The notes under the pieces: generated by a model
What the model saw: the letters and a program-made list of their open reading frames with translations, nothing else
The model's database searches: none
What the model was told of the DNA's origin: nothing
Shown here: positions 53,692 to 64,000 of the stretch, in pieces
Layout: every line of letters starts with the position of its first letter
Position numbering within the stretch: the stretch's first letter is position 1
From: Erpobdella octoculata
Taxonomy: Eukaryota > Annelida > Clitellata > Hirudinida > Erpobdellidae
Assembly: GCA_963978895.1 (NCBI GenBank)
Contig: OZ022240.1
Location: forward strand, 5,531,858 to 5,595,857
Direction: 5' to 3'
DNA length: 64,000 nucleotides
Position numbers and translations under genes: made by a program

Positions 53692-54095
53692 ATGACTAGA
53701 ATTATGTTGGAAATGTTGTTGATTAGAATTATGTTGGTGATTAGAAATATGTTGGTGGTTAGAATTATGTTGGTGGTTAGAATTATGTTGGTGATTAGAA
53801 ATATGTTGGTGATTAGAATTATGTTGGTTATTAGAATTATGTTGAAGATGTTGCTGATTAGAATTATGATGAAGATGTTGGTGATTAGAAAATTGTTGGT
53901 GACGTTTGTGAATAAAATTATGTTGGAAATGTTAGTGATTAGAGTTATGTTGGAAATTTTGGTTATTAGAGTTTTGTTGGAAATTTTGGTGATTAGATTT
54001 ATGTTGGAAATGTTGATGATTAAAATTATGTTGGAGATGTTTGTGATTAGAATTATGTTGGCGATTCTGGTGATTAGAATTATATTGAAGATTTT
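53692..54095. repeat. Minisatellite of 18-21 bp units (attatgttggtgattaga)
   Basis: About 20 degenerate units in multiples of three bases, which is why one frame stays open (MLVIRI-type repeats). No codon constraint or start context suggests a gene. Confidence 0.88.
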
Positions 54096-54214
54096 AGTGA
54101 AAGCGAGAAAAGAAAGATGTGTTTATTTAAATCCCCAAAAAGTGTAACAATGCTCGACTCCAATCAAATCCTTCTGCTTGAATTATTTTCAACTCTTTTT
54201 ATTCTTGCGTGGAT

Positions 54215-54430
54215 AAGCAGGACACGACGACCACGACAACTATTATTATGATGACGACAATGATGATGATATGATGACAATTATCTTGGTGATGATAATG
54301 ATGATGATGATGAAAATTAGGAAGATGGTGAGAATAAGTATGAGGGTGGGTCTAGTAATAACGACGATAATGATAATAACGAAGCAAACGATGACAATAT
54401 AGACAGTTATGATGAAAATCAATGAAAACG
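54215..54430. repeat. GAT-rich simple sequence
   Basis: gatgatgataatgatgatg-type low complexity with interruptions. Confidence 0.75.
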
Positions 54431-54759
54431 ATATAGGTAATGGTGGTGGGATGGTGACAAGGGATATTTTATGGCAACGTTATTTATCGTGCTGAAATTT
54501 TCACTGTTCATTAAATAATCGCATCTATTTTACAGTTAATTACTGACGGAAGCCGTAGACTTTAACGGAGAAAGTTTTGACGTTGGACGAGATAACAGCG
54601 ATATTCCGTCAAATCCGGTGAGATGGTTGATTTTTAGAGCGCGTTTTGCAGTATAAATTTGTGACCTAATAAAAACGTTGTAAAAATGACTTTTTTTGCG
54701 TGTACTGAAAACTATATTTAAAATAGTTGAAATAGTTGAACGCAAGTCATGAGATGACG

Positions 54760-55001
54760 CAGAGGAGGAGGTGGGTTGAGGTGGGTTGAGTTTAATTTTT
54801 TTGAAACATGCGTGGGTTGGGTTGGGTTGAAAACAATTTTTTTTTAATTAGCTGAAAAATATATTTTTTTATTTTTAATTAAAACTTTTTTTTCTAAACT
54901 GTGGGTTGGGTGGAAAAGTTTAACTTTTCAGGTGAGTCGGGATGGGCTGGGTTGAAAAAGTGTTGGGCTGGTCGCCAAAAATGGACCCATGCCCACCTCT
55001 G
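54760..55001. mobile_element. hAT-like MITE with internal GGGTT repeats
   Basis: Begins cagaggaggaggtgggttg and ends atgcccacctctg; the ends form an imperfect inverted repeat. Flanking 8-mers agatgacg and aaacgacg match at six of eight positions, consistent with an old hAT target duplication. The interior has several gggtt runs. Confidence 0.55.
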
Positions 55002-56069
55002 AAACGACGTATTGACGTGGTTGAAGATCTCAATACAAGCCTTAGTACAAAACCATGACAAAATGCGAAACTAAAAATAACTCAGACCTACGTGTTGTCT
55101 AGAGTTCAGGCCGTTTGAAATATGGAAACATAAGGATCGTGTCAACGTGATTATAAAGCTTCGATGTTCTTTCAATGATTTACTTTGATCTTGTTTGACA
55201 ATAGTGGCTCTATTAAACATAATTATGTTTAATTTACTGTTTGGGAATATGCTTGGATTTGCAATAAAGACAATAAGTATGATTTTTTTTATTTTTGTTT
55301 CAAATCTTTGATCCAAGATTGAACTTTGTTTGAGTCTTGCTAATAAGACCGAATATTTTTTAAATCTGAATATTATGTCATCTACTGGGAAAACCATATA
55401 AGTAACACAAAAATCACGTAGAACGGAAGGAAGCACTGCAAAATAAAAAAAAAATAAAACAAAAACAAATAATAAAAAAAAATTGTTTCAAAACATTTTT
55501 CAATAAAACGAGATATTTATTGAAAGTGTATAAGGCTATTCATACAACCAAACAAAGAAGTCACGTAAAGCAAATAGCTGGAACAACATTTTTGAATTTT
55601 TTTCTTATTTCTTCGTCATTTTTTTCTGAATTTTTAAAGAGGATAGACACGACACCGTATCGGATTGAGAGGATGAATGGATTCCCAGAACGGCTTTGTA
55701 GGTTTGATGATTATTTAAAGATTTCTGACTCTTTGTTAATGAGGTTGTTAGAAATAAATAAACACCTCCGTTAGATCAGGTCTCGTTTGGAAGAATGTAT
55801 ATTTTTTAGCGGGAGATTTAAAAATTTTATAATTTTTTTTATCAAATATTATTTAATAATTATCATTTTAATTAACAAGTTGTCTTAATATATTTTCCAT
55901 AAACGTCTACTATCCCGTTGTAAACAACACACCACAAACTTCTTGACAGCTTATAGAAATAAATGCCATAAAATAATGTTTGATTTAATATCAATTTTAG
56001 GGGTCGCTGGTTTCAGGTCACTTTTTAGACTGGTCGCATGAATCTTGCACAAGTGTTGATACGTAAATC

Positions 56070-56197
56070 CATACATACATACATACATACATACATACAT
56101 ACATACATACATACATACATACATACATACATACATACATACATACATACATACATACATACATACATACATACATACATACATACACACATACATA
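56070..56197. repeat. (ACAT)n microsatellite, left part of an array split by a transposon
   Basis: Pure ACAT run with one ACAC unit; it resumes as catacatacatacatgcat at 56935 after the hAT-like insertion. Confidence 0.92.
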
Positions 56198-56934
56198 CAG
56201 TGGCGGATTTAGAGGAGACAAGAGACCCGCCCCCCTTGAAAGTTTAAAAACAAATTTAAACATCAATATTTGTACTTAGTTTGCAATTTTATTCTGTTTG
56301 TCTGTATCCTGAAGCTTTACTAAATTTACCTCTCGACCATCAATAGTTCTGATAATTGGCAGATATTTAAGAATTTCGGGCTCTTTTCAAACCGATTAAA
56401 TACAAAATTTAATTCAAATAATTTTTCAAAAACCATTTAAACTTTCACGGGCAGGTCCAGGAAAAAAATTGAAAAGGAAACTATCATTTTTCTAAATAAA
56501 TTTAGATGGCTCAACAACGAGTTCTTAGAACAGTAATTCTTTGTAATATGAATAAAAACTGTAAATTCAGGGACGTCAATTTGGAGGGAGCACTATTCCT
56601 TCTGAATTTTCAGTGGGCCCCCTGACGTTGTTTTGAACCCTCAAAAATAGAAATGAGGCCCCAAAATTGGCCTAAGAAGTGTAAAATTGAAAATTCAGAA
56701 GTTTGAACGGGCTTTTTTACAAACTTTTATTTAGGTGAAAGAGAGTGATAGAGAAAAAATAAGAGGTGAAAATGCGAGTAGATTAAAAGTATAATTTTGA
56801 TTCCTTTTATTTGGTTTTACAAAATAAAAAATTCAAGATATTTTGCAACGGGCTTTATAACGGCTGCAATCAAAATAAAAAAAAACTGAAGAAAATGTCG
56901 GGCTCCCCCTACGAAATTCCTGGATCCGCCACTG
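56198..56934. mobile_element. hAT-like non-autonomous element inserted in an (ACAT)n array
   Basis: 737 bp bounded by cagtggcggatttag and ctggatccgccactg, terminal inverted repeats of the same family as 17789 and 40954. Both flanks read catacata, a perfect 8-bp target duplication, although the host is itself an ACAT repeat so the match is not independent evidence. An internal cagggacgtcaatttgg..ccccctgacgtt stretch (56571-56630) may be a nested relic. No transposase ORF. Confidence 0.8.
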
Positions 56935-57162
56935 CATACATACATACATGCATAGTTTTATAAATGTTAAATTTTATATAATTTGACTGTAAATATCAAA
57001 AGTAAAAGTTAAATATCAAAATTTACTTGTTTGTTATATTTATTCAATTGAGGATTTTATTGGTTAATACATACAAAATCTGCAATCGAAGCTGTTTTTA
57101 TTTCAATTTTAAATAATTAATTGTAAGCATGTTCTAATTGAAAATGTTTTTTAAACAGCATA

Positions 57163-57627
57163 ATGATTTCAAGACAGTCCTCATCTTCGTCTTCATCCTC
57201 TCCTTTTGATAAACCCAGAAGCAGTAAGACTAGCAACTTTGGAAGCACTCTTTACTTCCTACCCCTCTTCATCTTCTTCTACCTACTTGCTGGCGCCAGC
57301 TGCAACAATGAAATGGAAACTTATCTGGATGATCCATCCTACCCGGAAGATCTCGAGAACGCTTACCCGGCCGCAGCGAAAAACCGTTACGAACCGGGTC
57401 ACGCTGACAAGAGGGCTCGCTACGGTGGATTTCGTGGCGATTTGGGAAAGCGGCAATCAGTTAACGGAATGAGAGACGTTGTAGCTGATGCCACGTACAT
57501 TAACAACATGAAACTTTTAGAAGCTCTGACCAGAAAGGGAAGAGTCAGCCGAAAGTTCAGAGGAGATCTCGGAAAGAGAAGCTTTGATTCATCTCTGCAC
57601 AAGGAATCGAATCACGAAAATTATTAA
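57163..57627 (+). CDS. Neuropeptide precursor giving YGGFRGDLamide- and FRGDLamide-type peptides
   Basis: 154-aa preprohormone in one coding exon. A Ser-rich N-region leads into a hydrophobic core (LYFLPLFIFFYLLAGASC, about 27-45), a signal peptide with an unusually long n-region. An acidic spacer (ETYLDDPSYPEDLENAYP) precedes KR-AR-YGGFRGDLG-KR (residues about 82-96). A longer spacer and SRK-FRGDLG-KR (about 129-138) follow, then a short tail. The Gly before each KR predicts C-terminal amidation: RGDLamide in both. Cleavage at KR would give ARYGGFRGDLamide, and at the KRAR furin-like site YGGFRGDLamide. From memory the peptide resembles annelid DLamide (a YYGFNNDLamide-like peptide); I cannot check this. 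An acceptor (aaacag) sits just before the ATG, so upstream 5' UTR exons are expected; candidates are at 51380 and 51547. Poly(A) signal AATAAA at 57692. Confidence 0.87.
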   Translation: MISRQSSSSSSSSPFDKPRSSKTSNFGSTLYFLPLFIFFYLLAGASCNNEMETYLDDPSYPEDLENAYPAAAKNRYEPGHADKRARYGGFRGDLGKRQSVNGMRDVVADATYINNMKLLEALTRKGRVSRKFRGDLGKRSFDSSLHKESNHENY

Positions 57628-57691
57628 ATTTTTGTTCATCCAGATTTTTTTTCAAATGTTTAAAGAAAAGAATTTCTAACTGAATTTATTA

Positions 57692-57697
57692 AATAAA
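57692..57697 (+). terminator. Poly(A) signal of the neuropeptide gene
   Basis: AATAAA 65 bases after the stop codon. Confidence 0.6.
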
Positions 57698-57699
57698 CC

Positions 57700-58441
57700 T
57701 GCAGAAATTGTAATTTAGTTTAAACATTTTTTAATGACTGTCAAATAAGTTCATTCTATTGTTAACAAACACCTTTATATGAGCAAATGCAAGTTTTATG
57801 AGTTGCTATGGTCGGTGTTACAATTAATAATTGAATTAACGACTTCAAGAAAAAACAACTACGAATATACAGCATGACTGCGGTCAGAAAGTGTAAAATG
57901 CTTGCACCAATTACCCAAAACCAAAAACTAATTAGCGAAACCAAGAAAATCATGAAAACTCTTAAATTTGTCGCCCTTTGTTAGAACAAAGGTCAATTAA
58001 GGTGAGATGGTTGAATAATTTCCCAGGCTTAGAACTACATAGATTGGTTTACTAATTTTATTTGTTCATTGAACAAAGTAAGCTTCAATGAATGGGTATT
58101 GTAACAATCTGAGACCGCTCAGTTCAAGATCTAAAGTTTATTTCAGCAACAAAAACAATATGTACTGACATAATAATATTTTTAAAGTTTTGAATATTTT
58201 TTGTATCACCCCGTAATTTTAATTTTTTATAGCGCAGCCATTCGATGTTGTACACTGCATTTCTATGAATTGCTTATTTCGTGTTTTTCACGTCATTTCT
58301 TATTTGTTTCCAAAGCGATAATTTTTAAAAACAACAACAGAAATTGAAACATGAAAATAACAACATTTGCTAACCTTTAATAATTTATTCAGCTTGTACA
58401 AATAATAATTCTAGAATTCGAATGTAGTTTTAGTTTACATC
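57700..58441. other. Intergenic sequence between neuropeptide gene and LRR-Ig gene B
   Basis: AT-rich, no repeat or exon recognised. The promoter and 5' UTR of gene B should lie near the right end. Confidence 0.4.
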
Positions 58442-60369
58442 ATGCACGATAGAGAAGTTCTTGTTCTTCTTTGGTGTTTCCTTTTGCAGTTTCCTGCTCT
58501 GGATTTTTCCTGTACAAACAATGGCAATACAATGACATGTAACAAAAAACTGCCCAATAAAAAATCAGATTGGACAACTATTAATAATTTAATAATAGTG
58601 GAGACTAGGTTCACGTGGGAAAACTTGTTGAAAAGTACAGATTACAACAAGACTGAGCATTTAAACAGTGTTGAAGTTCGAAATTGCACAGCCGATATCA
58701 GCCCTGTTAAAGCTACATATGCAATTAAAACAATAAACAAATTTAGTGTAATATCAGGCGAAATCAACTTTTTGAGGAGTAATTATTCTAGCCCTAGATA
58801 TCCTGAAATATTTTTTCCTATTGATCCCCATATAGATAGGTGTGACTGGAGTTGGTTGAATGGCATAACAGTAGAAAAATTCACCATTCAAAATGTAACT
58901 TTGAATGTAAATTGTTCCCAAATTTTCGATGGTGCCAATATTAAGTATTTAGAAATTATAAATTCGAGCAGCGAAAATAATCCTCTTTTCGTTTCCTTAA
59001 CTCAACCACCTGAAACAATCATCTTGAAAAATTTGAAGCCTATGATCAACTTACAAAGTAACATTGTATGTACTTGTTTTTTTATTTGTATAGTTTAAAA
59101 TTGAAACTTATTAATTACAGTAATTGATTTAAATTATTTTAGTTTGCGAAAAATGGAAAATTTGAAAATTGGACATTTGAGAACAGCATACGATCGTTTG
59201 GATCATGGGATAAATGTTTAGCTTCCGTGACATATCTTCACATTTCTGGAGCAAACGGAAACAAATTGAACTTTTTTGGTTGTAAAAACTTGAAAAAACA
59301 TCTGAAAACGTTGATATTAAAAAACAATAATATTTCAGTGATTACTCCACTGTTTAATTCGCATAAATTTAAAGCTTTAGAAGAATTAGATTTGAGCAAT
59401 AACAGTTTGACGACTCTACATAATTTACTCGATATCTTTCAAAACCTTTCCAAAGTTACCTTGCAAAATAACTTATTTTTATGTAACTGTTCATTAATTT
59501 CTTTAATGAATAAAAAACGATTTTATCATCTTAACCTAACTTCTACAAGCTGCAAGGACATCAATGGCAACTTAACAACTTTTTATAATTTTTGCACAGA
59601 AATTACTGATTCAACTACAAAAGTATCTCTTGGTGTAACTACAAAACTCTCCACTGAATCAACTGCAAAACTGTCTGCAAATTCAACTACACGTTTGTCT
59701 TTTGGCTCAACTTCGAGTATTTTTGATGCAACTAAAAAACTCTTAATAGCTACTACAAAACTTGCAGATTCAACTGCAAATTTATCTGTTGGCGTAACTA
59801 CAACGTTTTCTATAGCAGCTACAAAACGTTCTGTTGAGGCAACTAAAACATTTTCAGCTGAATCAAATGCAGAATTCTCTGCTGAAGCAACTACGAAACT
59901 CTTTGCTGATTTAACAAAAGTATCTGTTGGTGTAACTACAAAACTCTCTGTTGATTTAACTACAAGTTTATCTACTAAATCAACTCTCTCTGTAGCAACT
60001 AAAACTAGTTCAGTTCAAATTTTATATCGGATAACTGAAGAAAATCATTTGCTACTTTCCTGTGCGGTAATGGGTCGCCCACCACCTAAAGTTTTAATTT
60101 GCTGTCCAAGAAACAGAGCGATAGTCAATTTTCCAAATATCGAAAATCTCATAAAACTTAACGTTACATACAGGATTAAGAGCATCAAGCCTATAGACGC
60201 CACAACTTACGCCTGCATTGCCATGAACAAAGAAGCCTCTGACCAGTCGCTTTTGACCGTTAAACTGCCTCAGCCCTCATTATCTGAGAAAAATGTCCAG
60301 ATCGAAATTTTTTATGTTATTTTTGCTGCTGCAGTGTCATATTTGCTTAGCGCCATTAATGTAAAATGA
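58442..60369 (+). CDS. LRR-Ig surface protein gene B (intact paralogue of gene A)
   Basis: Two exons, 58442-59065 and 59143-60369, joined in phase 0, give 616 aa. A signal peptide (VLVLLWCFLLQFPALDFSC) is followed by a Cys-rich, poorly conserved N-terminal region with weak LRR character. LRRs (LKTLILKNNNISVI, LEELDLSNNSLTTL; about residues 260-300) and an LRR C-terminal cap (NLFLCNCSL to NFCTE, about 317-356) come next. Then a Thr/Ser-rich mucin-like segment of about 140 residues built on imperfect TTKLSxxxT units, one Ig domain (LLSCAVMGRPPP to ATTYACIAMNKEA, about 500-590) and a C-terminal hydrophobic segment (FYVIFAAAVSYLLSAI), membrane anchor or GPI signal. Domain order, intron position and phase, and the VDW/SDW-containing N-terminus match gene A. 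Many N-glycosylation sequons. I do not recognise an orthologue; a cell-surface adhesion or recognition role is inferred from architecture. Confidence 0.82.
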
Positions 60370-61140
60370 AATTTGATTTTGTAGTATTTTGAAACGGTTT
60401 TTATGATTCTTATTTACGACTATATTTAGTACCTACACGGGGAACGTTGTGATTTTGTAACAAAAAAATAGTAAAACATTCTATTGAACACATTTGTCTT
60501 AAATTTCTTGTCTCATCAAAAAGTACCTTACTTCATCGCATGTAACTAACCCAATTTAATTTAGCACTTGATATGCGTGTGATCTGATAAACGTCCTACA
60601 TTGGATTTGTACGAATGCTTCCTTTAACATTTCTGCCGGTAAGCTGCAAAATGGTTTTAAGAATTTGAGAGATACGTTTTAAATTAAGTGTTTGAAACTG
60701 AAAATCAAACTTTAAGAAAAAACCTCAAAGACTCATTCCAGATCAACAAGCTTCAAATCCATTTCCGGGTATCGGCTCAAATTCTACTGCGATTGTGTGG
60801 TTGGTCTCAATGTTCACAAGTCTGTGCCACTCTCGATCAGCTGCTGTAATTCCCAAAGAATGACTCAAATTTGAAGTTAATCCACAGATCAGCTGAGTGA
60901 ATAAGTCATTAATATGGATTGTCTGGCTTATGGCTTATTCACTTATTTCTATGAATTGACCAATTTTAAAAAGTGACTGTAACATATGTTGTAGGTTACT
61001 TGGCGTTTGATATATATATGTCGACCTCGTAAAATTCCGGTGACGCTATGTCAGAAAAAAAACAACTTTGGTGAGGTTTAACCTTTTTTGTTTGAGAAAG
61101 CTAAAGGTTTCATACAAGGGAAAAATAACCAGCTGGTGGC
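60370..61140. other. Sequence downstream of LRR-Ig gene B
   Basis: Probable 3' UTR then intergenic sequence; no exon or known repeat recognised. Confidence 0.4.
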
Positions 61141-61475
<335 letters not shown>

Positions 61476-62960
61476 CGCACGATAACTCTGTCACACCACT
61501 AGTACCTGTAGGGCGAGGGGTTCTTCAAGGTGATCCCTGCTCACCGCTCTTGTTCAACATATGTTTTAATCCGTTAATGCAAGCCATATCTGAGCCAAAA
61601 CTAAAACAACTTGGCTAAATGTGGGGCTCAACTGCAAATTTAAGAATGCAATCGTGGCTTCAGTTTGCGGATGACACCGTAATTGTCTTTGACAATATAC
61701 GAAACACTCAACCTTACTGAATTTAAACACAGCCTGGTGTCAGTGGGCGGAAATGAAGATTCGAATAGACAAATGCTGCACTTTGGGAACTACGCGCAGT
61801 TTTAGCCGAATTTGAATATAAACGAATCGTCAATACCTGCAGTAAAAAGACGAACATTTCAAGTATCTCGGGAAAATGTTAAGCTTTTCCATGAACAACA
61901 CAGAAATAAAATCACTGCTAGAAACCCGACTCATCGCGCTCCTTAGAAAAACCTCAACACAAAATAAAGATCCACAGGCTCTACATCTCATCTCAAATGA
62001 ACTTCGACTTGCGTATATATGATGTTTCATAAACCTGGATTACCCAGAATCTAGACAATTTGATTTTCAATTCTATTAGAGAATGGCTGGAGCTGCCAAT
62101 TAGTTCTTGCGTGTCAGAGGACGCGTCTTTCTCTAAGGCCCAGGGCGGTCTTGGTATCCCGACACTAAGCGAAACAGCTAAAAAACTCAGATTAGCCCAG
62201 AGATTCAACTTACGAGCGTCGGAAAATGATGAAACCCGTCAACTCTTCGAGTCAACTTCAGTTCACAACCCAACAATAGATCCGATAATTATGAATAGTT
62301 CTAATCAACTAAATGCTATTAAAACACTAAATAAAGAAAAATTAAAATCAATTTTCTCACACATTATCTCTCTAAAAACTCAGGGTAAAATAATAACTGC
62401 AATAAATGAAAACCTTAAAAAGATTGAAGTGCAAAGATGGGCAAACGCACTGGATGAGCTCGTTGGCCCAATTTTTCAACTTTGCCAAAAAAGCCATTAT
62501 CCAGTAATTGCCAACTGCAGCAAACCTGGACAGATGGGGGAAGGCAGCCGATCCTCTTTGTCCATTGTGCAAGAAGTGCCTACAAACAAATAAACATGTT
62601 ATTTCCAACTGTGGTTCTGTGATCTCTTTGGACAGATACAAGCAGAAACCTGATGCAATCTTGACAATACTGGTAACCGAAATAGAGAAAAGCAGTAAGC
62701 CGGATCAAGTAATATTCGCCGATCTTGATGGACCAGAATATCGCTAGGTCTCGACCCTGTTCAGCTCTCTGAGACCTGACATAGCGGTTCTGACACCGTC
62801 TACCATCGAAACAATAGAGCTGACAGTTTGTCACGAAACAAATATGGCAAAGTCAAAGAAATTTAAAGAATCAAAGTACACTGATCTACACAACAATCTT
62901 CAACCTGAATACTCTAACCTAAAGATAATAAGTCACACAATAGAAATTTCATAACTAGGA
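61476..62960 (+). mobile_element. Degenerate non-LTR retrotransposon with restriction-like endonuclease (R2/NeSL-like)
   Basis: Order of remnants: VLQGDPCSPLLFNICFNPL and, after a stop at 61617, WLQFADDTVIV (reverse transcriptase with the catalytic ADD). A gap with broken frames follows, then a long segment from about 62060 (EDASFSKAQGGLGIPTLSET, RLAQRFNLR). A one-base frame shift near 62510 leads to CPLCKKCLQTNKHVISNC, a CCHC zinc knuckle. After a further TAG (62745), LFSSLRPDIAVLTPSTIETI and ELTV follow, the RPD..E.TV signature of the restriction-enzyme-like endonuclease that lies C-terminal to RT in R2/R4/NeSL-type LINEs. The knuckle followed by endonuclease is the family's usual C-terminal order. 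Several stops and frame shifts make it inactive. Confidence 0.8.
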
Positions 62961-64000
62961 TTAATCTCAGACTTAACTAAACTAAATAAAATTCTTTCGA
63001 CCAAACTACCAAATGAAGTATTCAATAAACTAACTAGGACTGTTATTTCTAAAACATTTCAAATATACTGCAATAGAAACATAACTTAATAACCTAATAG
63101 CGAATTTCTAACGATAGCACTGAAACCTCTTGAGATGCATGAGCTAATTTAATGTTTGACAATCTCTAATTTAAAAATTTTAATTTAAAATCTGAATAAA
63201 CGAAGTTTTCATTATTACTATTACAGGTTAGTTCCAGTCAGAGATAGGCGCAAACTAATTTTTTAAAGTTAAACTTTAACTTTTAATTAAAAAACTTTAG
63301 TTAAACTTTTAGTTGCAACTAATTTAAAATAGTTGATAACTAAACCAAAAAATGTAGTTAAACTTTTTCCAGCTATTTCTTAACTTTTTTGTTTATATTG
63401 ATTTTGCACTTTCTGTTCTTTCAATTAACTAATAACATGATCAAAGAGTAGAATGACTCAATGCTTGAAAATTTGTTCCTTAATCATTATTAACATGATC
63501 AAAGAGTAGAATGACTCAATGTTTGAAATTTTATTGTCAACAAAACTTCATATTAAATGTTTATTTTTAAAGATAATCACCAAACGTTGCCACAGACGCG
63601 CTTATTAGGAGAAAATCGGCATCTTGCACTGAAATATTTACTGTCCTGACTGTCACCTTTAAGCTTAATTTCTTCAAAACAAGTTTTTATTATAGCACTA
63701 TGGGCGCATTGTTAAATTGATCTTTATAGTGAATCCTGGTGTTAACCCCAGTAGCTCCTGTTCTAAGTAGGAGTCAAGCGTAAGAGTACAGCGGTAAAAA
63801 GGCGTGAGCCTGGGCCACCAATAGGAGCAAAGCGGTGTCAAATGAATCCGGTAAAAAACAGCGTGCCCTATGCATCCTATTCTTTACTGATTCCTAGTCT
63901 ATATATTATCCTCTACACTACAACGTGGCCAGACTCGAGAGTTGAAAGGAAGTTATTGTAAACAAAACATAATAAGGTATAAACCCGAGAACTGATAAAC
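62961..64000. other. Terminal stretch with repeat relics
   Basis: 63239-63370 is an agttaaactttaac-type inverted low-complexity repeat related to 8688. A duplicated 34-base segment (acatgatcaaagagtagaat) occurs at 63436 and 63492. 63715-63890 is relatively GC-rich (gcgtgagcctgggccaccaa) and resembles non-coding ends of LINE-type elements, but I cannot name it. No gene recognised. Confidence 0.45.

Noticed and set aside
53686..54147. 153-aa MLVIRI-repeat protein
   Set aside because: Minisatellite with units in multiples of three bases; low complexity and no homologue I recognise.
54770..54960. Interstitial telomere repeat
   Set aside because: The unit is GGGTT with variations and not TTAGGG, and it sits between hAT-like ends.
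57400..57460. True opioid (enkephalin-type) precursor
   Set aside because: YGGF is followed by RGDL-amide and not a YGGFM/L ending, and the second peptide lacks YGG; convergence is more likely.

Overview
The window is animal nuclear DNA. Its genes are split by many short GT-AG introns, base composition is AT-rich, and the spaces between genes are packed with microsatellites, minisatellites and transposon debris. The protein set (complex I NDUFA9, PP2A scaffold, SLC12A8, ONECUT, WDR4, LRR-Ig surface proteins, an amidated neuropeptide precursor) is bilaterian. The neuropeptide resembles, from memory, the DLamide type of annelids, so a lophotrochozoan host is my best guess; nothing here fixes the species.

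Layout. 1-2.4 kb: 3' two thirds of NDUFA9 (+). 3.2-7.6 kb: complete 14-exon PP2A scaffold A gene (-), convergent with NDUFA9. 8.2-9.6 kb: transposon debris, including the 3' end of an L2/CR1-like LINE. 10.3-19.2 kb: complete 14-exon SLC12A8 (-), with a hAT-type MITE, a 355-bp repeat and a 40-bp minisatellite in its introns. 19.3-22.6 kb: non-coding. 22.65-24.6 kb: LRR-Ig surface protein gene A (+), whose signal-peptide end looks broken by a small AT-rich insertion, flanked by 400-bp direct repeats. 25.1-29.7 kb: repeats. 29.7-31.8 kb: ONECUT CUT-homeobox transcription factor (-), head to head with WDR4 (+, 32.3-36.9 kb, 10 exons). 37-51 kb: no recognisable gene, but several tandem repeats, a fold-back element and a long perfect palindrome. 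51.35-57.7 kb: neuropeptide precursor gene (+), coding exon at 57.16 kb, with a likely TATA promoter and two non-coding exons about 5.5 kb upstream. 58.4-60.4 kb: LRR-Ig gene B (+), an intact paralogue of gene A. 61.1-63 kb: (TTA)n tract and the broken remains of a LINE with a restriction-like endonuclease.

The genes are unrelated in function: mitochondrial respiration, phosphatase scaffolding, membrane transport, transcription and tRNA modification. The only local relationships are the LRR-Ig paralogue pair and the possible shared ONECUT/WDR4 promoter. Reading frames stay consistent across all exon junctions I assigned. The coding lengths of the three complete conserved genes with a known human counterpart length (595, 701 and 433 aa) match the family sizes, which supports the exon models. 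The most interesting items are the YGGF-containing RGDLamide precursor, the damaged LRR-Ig gene whose present ATG lies in an insertion, microsatellites seeded by a dispersed element, and several palindromic structures.
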